Source of the DNA: Pieris napi
Taxonomy: Eukaryota > Arthropoda > Insecta > Lepidoptera > Pieridae
NCBI RefSeq assembly: GCF_905475465.1
Contig: NC_062244.1
Span: forward strand, 5,716,501 to 5,780,500
DNA: 64,000 nucleotides
Direction: 5' to 3'
Below, piece by piece: positions 12,291 through 25,400 of the stretch (the stretch's first letter is position 1; every line of letters begins with the position of its first letter). Both the position numbers and the translations under genes were made by a program. Below the pieces are notes generated by a model. That model saw only the letters and a list, made by a program, of their open reading frames with translations. It had not been told where the DNA came from and searched no databases.

Positions 12291-12695
12291 CAGTACAAAA
12301 TATTGAATTAAAACACAGAAAGGTCACCTTCTTATGATTCTTTATTAGAACACGAAAATACATACATAATATTGTTTGTACCGTGAAATTAAATAAAATT
12401 CTATCACAGGAACGTCGTTTACAAATTATCTTAATTACTGGAATTACATTGTTCTATTAACATTATATGTATATATATCTGACTGGAAACAATAATAACT
12501 ATATATACTTAAATCATAATTAAGTACATCATTTGGTATACCAAGCAAGTAACATTTGTTTAATGGTAAATCGTTTTCTGTGAAAACACATTCATATTTA
12601 TAGTCCTGCCTACTACTTCAGGACTTCCTACTAATTAATAAATCTAAAAATGTGCTAATATAGTACTATATTGTGTTATAATGCTATATTTAAAA
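12291..12695. other. 3' flank of the PUDP-like gene
   Basis: AT-rich DNA containing the 3'UTR of the minus-strand phosphatase. No further gene is seen. Confidence 0.4.
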
Positions 12696-14396
12696 CTAGT
12701 CTTTGAATGGCGGTAGGCCAAACAGTTCTGGTTTAAATTCTTCTAACGAACTAAGCACAAGCGTAGCCTCTTTGGTCAAACTCTTGTCTATACGAGGATC
12801 AGGAACCATGACAACTTGCATACCAGCTGCGACGGCAGCTTTTACACCATTTACTGCATCTTCAAATACTAAACACTGCAACAAAAGATATGACGTTTCA
12901 ATTGTTGTGTTACTGAGATGTTGATACAAACGATGCGTGGAGAGTGTTGTAAACTCTTGCAACAAACAGTTGTAAGTTTAACATTAGTTTTAGAGAGTAA
13001 TAGGGTGATATTTAGAAACCAAACTTATCGAATATTGGTGTCAAGTCTAATTTCCGAACCTTACCCATAGAACCGTAAAATATTTCCGCGTCAAAATTAA
13101 ATGAAAATTTACGACATTTCCTATTTAGACGTTAAAAATAATAGCAGAGTCTGAAGCCTAAACTTATTATACTAAATAAAAACTATGTAATAAAAATGTT
13201 TTTTCATAAATATAGCACAAGTCAGAGTTGCTTTTAGATAAAGCATGTAATGATAAAAATGTGCTATATCTTTAGTATAGTTAAGATAAACTTATCAACA
13301 TGTAATGGTTTTATTAAGCATTCTATCTTTTAAAAAAAGTAGGGCGCCTATACCACACATTAAAAAGTATATAGAAATTTCTATTCCATTGCCAGGAAAA
13401 CTAAAAAAACAATTTTACTATAGTGTCAAAAACGTAGAAACAAAAATGTATATTTGACAAAAGAAAAAAAAATACTTTGTCAATATGTAATTGGAAATGG
13501 ATCTAAAATGTTAATTAGTTTCAGTCTTTCAATAAAACTGAAATGTATACATAAATATATATTTAACTTTTTATTTAACTTACTTTTTCGGGTACAGGTT
13601 TATCAGGGAATTTCATTGCCGTTACTAAAAATATGTCTGGATGAGGCTTTCCATTCTTTACTGAAGGGTCTGAGGATCCAAATGTTTTGTAAGGAAACAA
13701 TGAGAAAAATTCTGTATGATGTTTATCTACTTTGCAATGGTAGCTCTCTTCTCCAGAACTTGTAGCTAAAGCGATGGGTATTTTGTGTTGGTGCAAATGT
13801 TCAACAAGTCGTCTAGCACCTGGAATCAAACAAAGCCAACTTTTAACATTAATTTGTCTGTTTATTTATAGTTCTTTATTATTTAAACCTCTTAAAGTCA
13901 ATAATGACTATACTGACACAGGATATCCAAAAATTTATAAACCAGTCAGATAATAATATCTGAATATGGTTTTGACTTATTATTAATAGTGAATCATATA
14001 AGAAAATTTCACAATATCAACCTGGCAATAACTGGCAATCAGCAAAAATACTTTCTCCTTTTTTACATTCTTGTAGAAACTCTTCTGGGGTCATTGGAAG
14101 GTCAAGTTCTCTGATAACCATTGTAGCACTTTCAATTGCTTGAGTTCCCATTATTTTTAACTTTACATCAAATGTATATTCCTTTCCATACTTTGACACA
14201 ATGTTTTGAAATAGCTTAGTGTACAAATCTTCAGTATCTGAAATATTTATTGTTTTAGTTAAAGAAAGAATTTTGATTTAAAGTACATAATTTGTAAATA
14301 AATTTGAGATAAATATCTATTACTGAAAATAAATTACTCACTTAGTAATAAACCATCCATATCAAAAAGAACATGTGTTACTGGTTTAACATCCAT
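12696..14396 (-). CDS. Gs1l: HAD-family phosphatase, pseudouridine-5'-phosphatase/GS1-like (complete, 4 exons)
   Basis: Coding exons are 14342-14396, 14022-14237, 13584-13819 and 12696-12875, which join in phase to 228 aa, the usual length of PUDP (HDHD1). Members remove the phosphate from pseudouridine-5'-monophosphate released by RNA breakdown. All four HAD motifs are present: VLFDMDGLLL (nucleophile Asp12 and Asp14), ALATSSG (Thr110), the GKPHPDIF lysine (Lys148) and CLVFEDAVNGVKAA (Asp175). Residues 20-90 form the expected helical cap. Splice sites are GT-AG and the intact motifs suggest an active enzyme. The exact substrate is inferred from the family, since related HAD phosphatases act on other sugar phosphates. 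It has no evident functional link to the neighbouring genes. Confidence 0.93.
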
Positions 14397-14702
14397 GTTA
14401 AATTTACAAGTATACCAAAAAAATTTGAATATAAAATAGTGAGTTGTATAATGGATTGCAACAGTGATTAACAGCTGTTCATTGGGATTTGGAATTTCAG
14501 GTCCAAATTTACCGATTCTAGTCTAGATACCTCGAGTTCAAAGTTACTTGGTAATGTAGATTAAGATGTAGTTTCTGTAATATTTTTAAATCCTCAATAA
14601 AATCAATTTGACCGAAAATTCGAAATTTAAATAAACTTCTATCAACTCCTCTGACGTCTACGGTCTAAATACAATATGAATTATGATTACATACTAGACA
14701 CT

Positions 14703-14832
14703 AGTATTCATCATTTTTTTAAAAATTTATTTATTAGCCGGATACAAAGTCCATTGGCACAGTATTCATCATTTTTTTTTTAAATCTATTTATTAGCCGG
14801 ATACAAAGTCTATTGGCACAATATTCATCATT
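14703..14832. repeat. Tandem duplication of a ~58-bp unit
   Basis: Two adjacent near-identical units, 14703-14760 and 14761-14819, each run from agtattcatcatttttt to gccggatacaaagt-cattggcac. A third partial copy of the first 13 bases lies at 14820-14832. This looks like local replication slippage upstream of the PUDP-like gene. Confidence 0.85.
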
Positions 14833-15849
14833 AAACGTGCAGTGTTGCCAACTCTCGATTATGAAACTGCGTCGAAAATTCCAGAAAAGCACCAAAATTG
14901 TTTAGATGGAGACGATGTTTGACGTATTTTACGTTGTATTTTAGATTAGAGATTTTGAGAAGCATCTGACGATTGAAACAATGTTGTTATGTTAATATAT
15001 AGCACTAAACAGTGTGAATAATAACTAAATGTACATTGCAGTAATTTATCTAATAGTCTGAAAATCAAAAGTGTTTCACTGTTTAAACATAATTACGGAC
15101 TATACAGTAACCGCACGGTACATTTGACGAATGTCTTAAACTAATAATGTTTTATTACATTACACTCTTTTCGCGTAATTATTATGACGTTGGTGAAACC
15201 GAGATAATATATTATTACCACTCTCTATTTGTTTTTAAACTGTCGCATTAACTTTTATGATTATTTGGTAGAATTATCTACCCTTTAAACTAAAACTATC
15301 TTTATGTTTGTTGCTAACTATTTCAGGAATGTAAGATTAGGTAAACGAGTATTACTGAAATTGTGCACAAAATAATTTCCATTGAATCCTCGTGTTTTTC
15401 TATATAAAAATGTTTTGCAAAAATTTTGAAAAACTTAAGGAAGTCAAAAATGAGAAAACATTAAGTGTCGTAATATTGCTATCGACTTTGTTCCCCGAGG
15501 CAAGTGATATTTTAAATGTATTTTTTTTTGAGAAACCAAGAGGAATCTAAATAAAATAAAACCAATCTAAATAGTTTACGTACAAAGCAATATTAAAAAG
15601 AAGGGATTGTACAGAAAAGAAAGTAGGAATAAAATTACCACCAATGGTTAATTATATTTTCATTAGGTTTATTTAATTGCATTTCAGACATTTATAATTT
15701 TATAACATTAATTAGGTTTTTATAATAAACATTTAATTAGATGGATCTTCTTAACAGCAAAATTATACTATACTATTTATATAACTTATGAAAGTATAGG
15801 TTTCTTTTTTACAAATAAAATTTTGGATCGTTATTAATGTGTACTTTTT
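14833..15849. other. Intergenic DNA, nothing recognised
   Basis: AT-rich spacer between the phosphatase gene (transcribed away) and the 3' end of Nmdar1. No coding exon or clear element seen. Confidence 0.5.
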
Positions 15850-16076
15850 TTTAATATGGCTCTGGCACGGTTTGTGCATTAGCCAGCGTCAAGTATAAGA
15901 TTTTTATAATTCGTACATTTTGTCTTAGAAATTCGACCATGTCCTCCATGTACGGTTTCGGCACTCGCCCGGTACCGCACAACCCTCCCAAAGGCCAAGA
16001 ACAAATTTAAATTAAATTAAAACTTGCCCTCGAACCGGGAATCGAACCCGGTACCCCTCACCTAGCTGCCAATTGT
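15850..16076 (-). repeat. tRNA-related interspersed repeat (SINE-like)
   Basis: On the minus strand the sequence holds ACCGGGTTCGATTCCCGGT, a perfect tRNA T-arm stem-loop including a B-box. It is followed by a body ending in a ctggctaatgcacaaacc segment. The A-box half is not recognisable, so this is a partial or decayed tRNA-derived repeat and not a tRNA gene. Confidence 0.5.
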
Positions 16077-16448
16077 CAAACTTCAAAGTCAGTAGTTAGA
16101 AAAGGTACAGTTACAGCGTCTAAAACCATTACCTTATTTTTGTATATAATTGTAGGAATTCGGAATAATTTAAGTTAATACATAAAGAAAAATACTTTGC
16201 GACAAACACTATTGTGTCAGCTTATTAATATAAAGTTGTATGGGAGTGACATTAAGCACATCCATATTAACGTGACTACTTTCATACAAATACAAAATGC
16301 GCTACTAATCCACCGTCGGCGTCGCAAATAGTTTTTAAGGCTCTAGGAATAACGAACGTAACGAATTTGTTTGATTTAATATTCTAAATATACTTCTACT
16401 TGACTCCTTTAGTTATAAGAATTATAATACTTTCCCTAGAGAAGAGAT

Positions 16449-19400
16449 TTATATAACTAGATGGGATACATCGGGAGTATAGGCGGGACTGTAACGTGGT
16501 ATACGTGGCACTTCGTCCCTTCTTCTAGCTCCTCTATCAACAACGAGACTTATACTCCCAGCTTCCTTCAAACCATTTGATTTGGCACGCCTCTGTGATG
16601 GTAATATTGCCGCTCGTAATGTCTTTCGCTTCTGGAAAAAATGAAGAGTTACTTTACGTTCGTGGATTGTGCTGTACATTATATTGTACTTACAAAGCTG
16701 TTTCCCAAGCGGCATTACTAAGTAGGAGATGAAGTAAAGAAATAAAAACACTGAAAAGGTTGTTTATTACAAGAAATGTAACAAATTTGGTATAATTATT
16801 ATACTTTAAACCCAAACTTATTATGACAATTTATATGAATTTTTGGTTGTTTTTTATGAATTTCAACTCCAGAATCATAAAACGTTATTACCATACTGAT
16901 TTATTTTACTCGAAATTAAAAACGTACAGTTACTGAAAATTCATAACATTTACAAACGTATTAGTTTTCATTGCTTTCCTCATTCCATAGACATCTAGAA
17001 CTAAAAGATAGCTGAGCATTATTGTATCAAATCTAAGGACTAACAAAAGCGTATCTAAATGATCATGATAAATTATTTACTAATGTATATATTGTATTCT
17101 AGTTTTTTCGCCGACATCAGATTCCAATTGGATGACTTTTGCGCGATTTACCTCGACTGCGCCACGCCAGCGATCGGCCGCGTGTCGTGCTATTTCCATT
17201 CTCTTCTGTTTCTTTATTTGATGCTTTTTATACACGACTTCTATAACAATGAGGACAATTCCGCCGATTATACCAGCTAGTACCAATATAAATACGCCCG
17301 CCATGTTTTTTAAACCCAAAGTGTTTGGCGTTTTTTCGTTTTCCTCGCAATTTAACATGTTGTTTTGTAATATCCACTTGTTATCGAACGATTCCATTAT
17401 ACCGCCTAAAATAAAGCACATTTCGCGTTAGTGGAAATATGTGAAAATATATTAGCATTACTACCGATTGCTTCTTCAATTGGATTATTTTCGTACTTGC
17501 AAAGACAATTATATATAATACTAGAGGACCCGACAAACGTTGTCCTGCATGATATTTCAAGCGATTAGGATATTAAACAAAGTATGAAAATACCGACTGC
17601 ATTGCCATCTGTCGGGCTGATTTTGAATCTAGGGCTCCACCCAAACACGTACAAAAAAATCATTCCAATCGGGCCAGCCGTTAAAGAGGAGTTCAGTGAT
17701 ACACACACGTACAGTAGAATTATATATATAAAGATAAGATTTATTATTTATATTTTTCTTTCTAAGAACAAGACTTTCTACAGCTTATAAAGTCATTTTT
17801 TTTTTCATTTAAGTAGTAGTTGTAGTGTAGTACATATTTAAATTTTTTATTCATGGTGAATAGTCAAAAGACCTTACTTTCATGAAAGTCCAATATCGCC
17901 AGTGTAACTAAATCTGCCCATGGGGATCCCTTTTGCAGTCCAACCCCATAGCCTGACCTTCCAAACAGTTCCCCAGCGGTCACAAGTTCGCAATCCTGCG
18001 CAGCTTCAAATTCTAGACGTGAAGAATCCCAAATGAACGCCATTAACTTCCTAAAATTTTTTTTAAGTAAAATGGACGAGAAGATCTGGCAACTCTATAC
18101 AAAATGTTTGTAATTACCCGCAACCCCTTGCTTCACATTTTTAAGCAATTAATTAAAATAATAAATAAAAATCAAACAACCTCTATGAGCTTTTACGATT
18201 CCAAATTCAATTTTTTTTGGAAACATCACCTACACTATCTATAGTACTGCATTGAAATACGATTCAAATCGTCGTTAAATCATCATTAGTGTTGGGTTAG
18301 GACTCTCAATGCCTACTAATAGATGTTTTAATATGTCAGCAGACAGGGTAGTGACATTATCACTTTGAGTTTTCTTGATTCTAAACGAACGAACTCGGTG
18401 CTTACACATATTTCGTCGGCGCGACTACAATAGTGCGTAAGAGAAATCTATTCTTTTGATCAAGATAATCAATTATTTCTTCATCCTGTAAAATTGATAA
18501 AATACTGATACGCGGTATTGCAAATTGCTCTTACGCGCTGTTGTAGTCGCGTCGACGATATATATATATATATTGTATTTAGAACCTACCCGTCCTTAAC
18601 ATCTTGAATAGCCAGTTCAGCATTGTCATAGTTATTGGCTTCCATAGTACGATACATATTCGACAATTCCACCTGCCGACGGAAGTACATATCCACAGCC
18701 GAACCTTTCACCGTTGCGCATGTCAAGTTCTCCATTGTGTTACGAAGCTAAAAAAAAGTGACCAAAATCCACGTTGATTTCAATTCAACAACCATTTTTA
18801 TGTAACTTCGCTGTCGCACGTATGAAAACTGACCCGTGTCACGACAAATGCGATTAGTAGGCACATAGCTAGCTTTTACTTTATAAAATTATAAATTATG
18901 TAAAAACAACAGAGAAATCAACGTTCAACTAAAAAATAATAGTTTAAAAAAACTAAAAAACACGCTTTTAAAGCACATCAAACTAAAAAGTGAAAAATAA
19001 TTCCTAATTTAGGCTGAAAATGGTAATGAACAAAAAATACTGGTATTATTGTGAAAAAGCGTGGGTTGCTCGATAGACGAAAAATATGGCACAGGCAAAA
19101 ATAAATACATATATATTTATTTTTTAGTTAAATTTTTTTTATTTTTTTTTCGGATTATTGCATTGTCATCGATCTTTGACAGGTGCGCAAAATTTGAATA
19201 AAATCTTTCCGTTTAAAGTGGTCAAAATCGAGTCCGAAGGAGTCGGTTACATACATACATACATACATACATAAATACATACATACAGGTGAAGCTAATA
19301 TAAAGCGTGTAAAAATATTAATGTTTACTCAAAATGGTAATCATTTTTTTAAAAGGTAAATATCAATTGAACACAAAGAAACTTACCCTTGCGTCATTAA

Positions 19401-22400
19401 TGCCACTTAACTTAGTTTTGGGCCTTTCAAGCACGAGGAAAGCAGCCAAGTTAGCTGTGTATGATGCTACTATGATCATCGCAAAACCGGCCCATACCAT
19501 ACCTAAAACGCGGGCGGAGAAACTGCGGGGAGTTCCTGTAAAAATGTAGAGCCAAGTAATAAATCTAGAATCTATAATCTATGTATATGTCTTGTGTATA
19601 GTTAGCGCGATGAAAAATCATTTAGATAGCGACGTAAGATATTGTCGCTGACGACTGCTGTAAAGTATTACAAATGTGGAATAAAGTAAATATATATTAT
19701 TTAGTGATTCAGTAGTAGTTAAGGAAAGTAGTTTTATTTTACAGTTTAGGCTTTTATAGGCATAAAAGCCTTTGTGCTTTTTGTGGTAAAACAAAAGAAG
19801 GTTGTTCTATTTCTATTTTTAGCCAACAATTGTGTCTTAAAACCTATACCTAACCTATTGAGATATACAGGAATCTGAGGCCAAGACTGTATGTCCATTT
19901 TATAATATTACTATTAGTTTAAAAACAGCTTTTATACAGCACTTTTGTTTAAACTCTAAACCTGTGAAGTTCCATTGTTAAAACAATCTGTTAATATTCA
20001 TCAAACTGCTCATTTTCACTGTATGAACTAATTACCTTCTCCAATTCCACTGTTGAGTAAAACTCCCCACGCAAACCAAATCGCACTGGACAAGTTCAAT
20101 GCATCCTCTTCAGTACCATCAATATTAGCCAATTTAAACCGACCGAATGGTGAGAATCTATCCAACAAGTAAAGTACTAAGGCCACAACGTGAACCGATA
20201 CCATCACCAAAATCCATAATGTATTTGAAAATGGTTGCAAGAATGATACAAGCGTCGATGATCTTGATGGCTGAAAAGGATGATGGATGGATCAAAATTT
20301 GTAATCTCAACAAAAGACATACATATACATAAAATATACATACATATAAAATATACAATAAAACGATCACTTATATAATATTTTTATAAGTGATCGTTAG
20401 AACACTACTACTTACTGTTACATACTTATATACAATATAGATAATTAAATTTTACCTTCTTTTCCAAAATAGTAATGCCTTGATATTTAAATGGTTTGCT
20501 AAACTCAATGAATTCAGCACGTTCGGGATTTATTGTCAACGGCGCAACAATCATATCAGCGCGTTCATATACTAATTCGCCTGAAACATATACCATTCGA
20601 GTTGTAGCTAAACAAGGAACACGCAAGGAAAAATTAAAAGAAACAAAACATGAATATATTGTTGGTTCAAGTGCACAGACCCTAATTAAAGATTTCAGTT
20701 GGCACCTGGTAGATAATACCGGTGACCCCAGAGCTGGCGCTTTCCGGGCTCAACGAAGTAAGTATCTCAATACAGCGAGGCAATGATGCCAGCGTTAAGG
20801 TAGACTGCCACAAGGACCAAACTTTTTAAATTTGTTTTAATTTTCTTTATATCAATTTTTAATTATTACTTTGTAGGTTAAGAAAATTGTAAGTACGGTA
20901 TATGTACTCGATTGTTATGATTACTAATAAAAATATATGGACAATTTACAGTTGTATATTATGCGGTATTTCCGAAAATTTGAAAAAGGTAAGGTGTTTA
21001 AAATATTTTTGTAGGTGTGGTAAGGGGAAATGACTTGGGCCAAGTTATTTGCGAGAATTCAACCAAGCACATTTTACCAATAAGTCCAGTCCATTCCTTC
21101 TTCGATCCTGGTTGAGAGATATTCTTAAATACATAAGACCCGAACTGTCCATCAGGGGATAGTGCTAACGAAAATGTAAAGTTTATAGCTCGTGACAAAT
21201 AGGTTAGAAGGTCCATACAGAACCCCTTGCAGCAGTACAATTGATCTGGAAATAGTATAACAAGTTGGTTATCATTTAATAAAATCAAATACACCACTAC
21301 ACGCAATACTCGTCGAGCGAGTTTGCTTATCTTGCCAAAGCCGCGCACAAATTATTTAAAGAGATCTATTAGGTATGAGGGTGTGCAATTGTTTAATCGG
21401 TTGCCGTCTAAGGTTCGTAACATTATAGACCAGTGCCGATAATTTTTGAAACCAAAAAAAATTACAGTAGGATGAAACCCATTAGAAAAGCAGGGGAATA
21501 TGATCAAAATGAAAGGAAAAATAAATTACGGTCGATCTGAGGTCGGGAAGGGGTAGGGGGGGAGTTTTAAGGGTAAAAAACGGTTTATCTCGATTTTCGG
21601 CAAAACTAAAAGTCCTATCGAAGAAAGTTAAATGGCAAAGTTGTAGGCAATAAAAAGATCTACAACTTTTGTATTTTCAGATTTTTCACATAACCTCAAA
21701 ATTTAGGTGAAAAATTAAAAAAACCAACTTTTTGGTTTTTTATTTCTATCTTTTACAAAAAGTTACTTTTTTAAACGAAATTTGGTAAAAACTTACCTTA
21801 TTATGTCCCAAATATACTGTAATTTATTTGATTAAAAATATTTATTTTTTCACCTTATTTTGAATTAATATCGAAAAAACACCCTAATTTTCAATCGAAA
21901 ATTCTGACGTCAAAATTTCAGCTTTTTTCAAAAAGTTGATGTGCTTTCAGTGCTTTAAAATCTCTACTTTCCTATGGTAAAAAAATGTATATATATTACG
22001 ATAGTAAATCTTCTCAGAAAATGCAAAAAATCGTATGCAGTAACGCCCAGACCCGTCATCCCCTTCCCTACTTCTCTAAGGCATGAGGTTTTTTGAGGTT
22101 ATGTGAAAAATCTGAAAATACAAAAGTTGTAGATCTTTTTATTGCCTAAACTTTGCCATTTAACTTTCTTCGATAGGACTTTTAGTTTTGCCGGAAATCG
22201 AGATAAACCGTTTTTTACCCTTAAAACTCCCCCCCCTACCCCTTCCTGACCTCAGATCGACCGTAATTTATTTTTCCTTTTATTTTGATCATATTCCCCT
22301 GCTTTTCTAATGGGTTTCATCCTACTGTAATTTTTTTCACTTTTTATTTATTTTAAAGGCTATCTGCACTGGTCTATTAGCGTGTTTGATCAGTTCAAAA

Positions 22401-25400
22401 GGGCATTAAAGACACACATCAGAATGGGTCCATTAGTATAAAATTGGGTTAGCTGATGACGACGTGTATCTCGTTCGTATATACTTAATATTAAATTTCT
22501 CATGTAAATAAAAAATAATTTTTGTAATGAGAAATAAAGTTCTTTAAACATTAAACATTATCATTACCTCTCTTTGAGTTTGACAGAGTTCTTAATCTGT
22601 GTAGAATATTTGTATGATCCACAAGCCACAAAACGACACAATAAAGTTTAATAATTTGTAATTATAGATGTAGAATCAACTAAATAAACGATGCTATCAA
22701 ACAATAATAAATATAATCTAGCGACACAATAGTTCAATATAAACATTCGCTCATTAAATGACGCTCTGAGTACATGCCTGAAGACAGTCTTCAGGCGTAA
22801 GATGCTGCAGACACTGTTGTGACCAATAGTGATAATTACAAAGTAGAAATGTATTATTTTTTTATATATTTTTAAATTGCACATTTGTATTTTTTAATCT
22901 AGTTTGTTTTTTACTTTTAATGTTTAAGTTATTTTCTCTTTATCATTGTAATGTTTCCCTCTAAATGTTGTGCACACTTGTTATGGATGCACATGCATGT
23001 ATCTTGTTTTCTATGTCATGTGTTCTCTGTAAGTGTTTGTATTTGTTTCGTTAGTGTGCCTTTTAAAATAAAATAAAATAAAATAAATAAAAATAATATA
23101 ATTGAAATAAAAAGACTTACCAGCTTCCTCGCTAATATTGAAATGTGGACAAGGAATTTCTTCGCTAGTGCAATCGAGAATATCATCAACTCGACGGGCG
23201 TATACAAAAGGTTTCTCTTCTATAGTTACTACCTTCAAATAGATAATAAGCAAAAGGTAATTTAGAAAAATAAATCGACTTCACATACCTGTTAATATAT
23301 ATATACAATATACATATTATATTATACACGTCTCCTTCAGACATTGCAGTTCCTTAAGTTGGAATATTAGGTATATTCCAACTTAAGGAACTGAAATATT
23401 AATATAAAATCTCCTTATTATTGCCCTAACTCAACTTCATCTAAACAAATATAATCTGGTTAAGTTTGATCTGGTAATCACAATCTAGTTGTAAAGGAAG
23501 TTAACGTGGTAGTGACCTTCAAATGTGTCGGAATCATAAATCCTTCAGGCTTAGAAGAGCTGCGTCCCATCCATATGATTTCGTGTTCCTTCAGTTCGAG
23601 GCGCATTTTTTGAGTTTCCTGTAAACAATCAAAGTTTGAGCGCTTGTTATTCAAAATGTGCAATTTATGTGTGAACTTCTGCAAAAGCACGTCATTATCG
23701 ACAAATTCAAAAGCTTTTTTTATGTCGAGACTCGAGATAGACAGCATCTACCCGTTTTCCACAGTACACTACTGGGCCAATATTCACCATATTATTTGAG
23801 TTGAGCTTCTGAGAGTTAGGAACTCATTTGATTAAGTGTGCACTTTTGAAATGCCACTAGCAAAGTGGCATTTCAAAAGTGCACACTTAATCAGCTATCA
23901 TAAGCTAGCGGCATAGGCCGATAGCTTATATTAGCTATTTAGCTATCTGCCTATGCTGTTCTACTTTATCACGGCATCCTACTCTGGGAACTGGAGTTAC
24001 ACGACTGCTCTTCCAACATGTGGGAAATGTTGCTGCTTTGAAACGCGTATTATATATGTGGAACTGTGGTTCAATATGTACAATATATCGAATTGGAAAC
24101 CTCTTTTAAACGCCAAATAATCATTACTTATTTATTTACACTTCGTTGCATTACAATATAAAAATTTAACATAATTAAATGTGACGGAGGGCAACTGGCC
24201 GACTTATCGCTTTCGAGCGATCACTTCCAGGCAACCACTGTGAGAAATGAAAAAAAAAATTCAAATAGATAAGGTAGGCAAGAAGTGCAACAATACATAT
24301 TACATATAGTTATTAAGAAAAAAAACTAAACAGGAACAAAAACAAACTAAACTAATAAAGGATACATGAAAAATAAAAAGTAAAAAGTAGTAGTAGTAGT
24401 ATATTTTATTATTTGTCTATCTTTTTAAATTTAAATTAAAAAGACAGACAAATTCAAATTTACCTTAGAATAAAAATATTTTCCAACTGCTACATGCTCG
24501 CCTTCAGCTCTTATATTGACCATGTCGTACTCCGCATGGACTCTATCGCCATGGTCATCAAAGGCCACATGTCCAGTAGCACCATTTTCTAACCTTTGCC
24601 TTCTTATATAATCAAAAAGAACCTGTCCAGTCTGCCATATCGAGCCAGAATTGTCACAATCCGATGGTGGAGCGTTTATCTCTTCAGTTTTGTTCATTTC
24701 GCGTATTGCTGATGCTAGGACATATCTAGAATTGAAATCAATTTACAAACCAATTCAAACGAAATTTATTTTAAAAATCTTTGGACTTTAATCTCATCGT
24801 GTATGCTATAGATTCAGCAATAAACCACTTCATAAAGAGTTCATATTTATCGAGCGTAACAAAAAGTCCGGAACCTATCTGGGAGTGTACATTGGTGGCT
24901 CTATTCACTTGAAAACAGGCAAAAGTATCGTTAAGTTGCGGAAACTTACATAGAATCCTGTATATGAGCGTGTTCGTTAGTGGCGTTTACCAGCCTTAAT
25001 CCCAGAAGTCCCTCAGGAGCATTAGCGGCATCTAATGCTTGTTCTGTGACCATCCATACGTAGCCAGATGTAGTCATGTTCATGTACGTTGCATCACGGA
25101 AGATTATCTCGGCATCTGTTTTACTGTAAGATATAGGTAATATAAATCGGAAAAGAACTTTGTTACTACTTCGCCTCAAATAATAAACGAATTGATAACC
25201 ACCTATGTTGAAAATCATACGTAGTTCTGCCTTGCGATTCTGTAACTCACTTTTCGAACTCTCTAGGCATTCTGATAAACAATAAACTACAAGCTGGTAC
25301 TACTACTACTCTTATCAGAATGTCCAATCGTAAAATGACTGCTTTACGACTGATTTGAGCGCGACCGCCGCTGCGAAAACCGCTGTGAGAGTTCGAAAAG

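Noticed and set aside
12703..12924. 73-codon plus-strand ORF
   Set aside because: Antisense shadow of the last exon of the HAD phosphatase.
13454..13765. 103-codon plus-strand ORF
   Set aside because: Overlaps the third phosphatase exon on the opposite strand; AT-rich intron codons and no motif.
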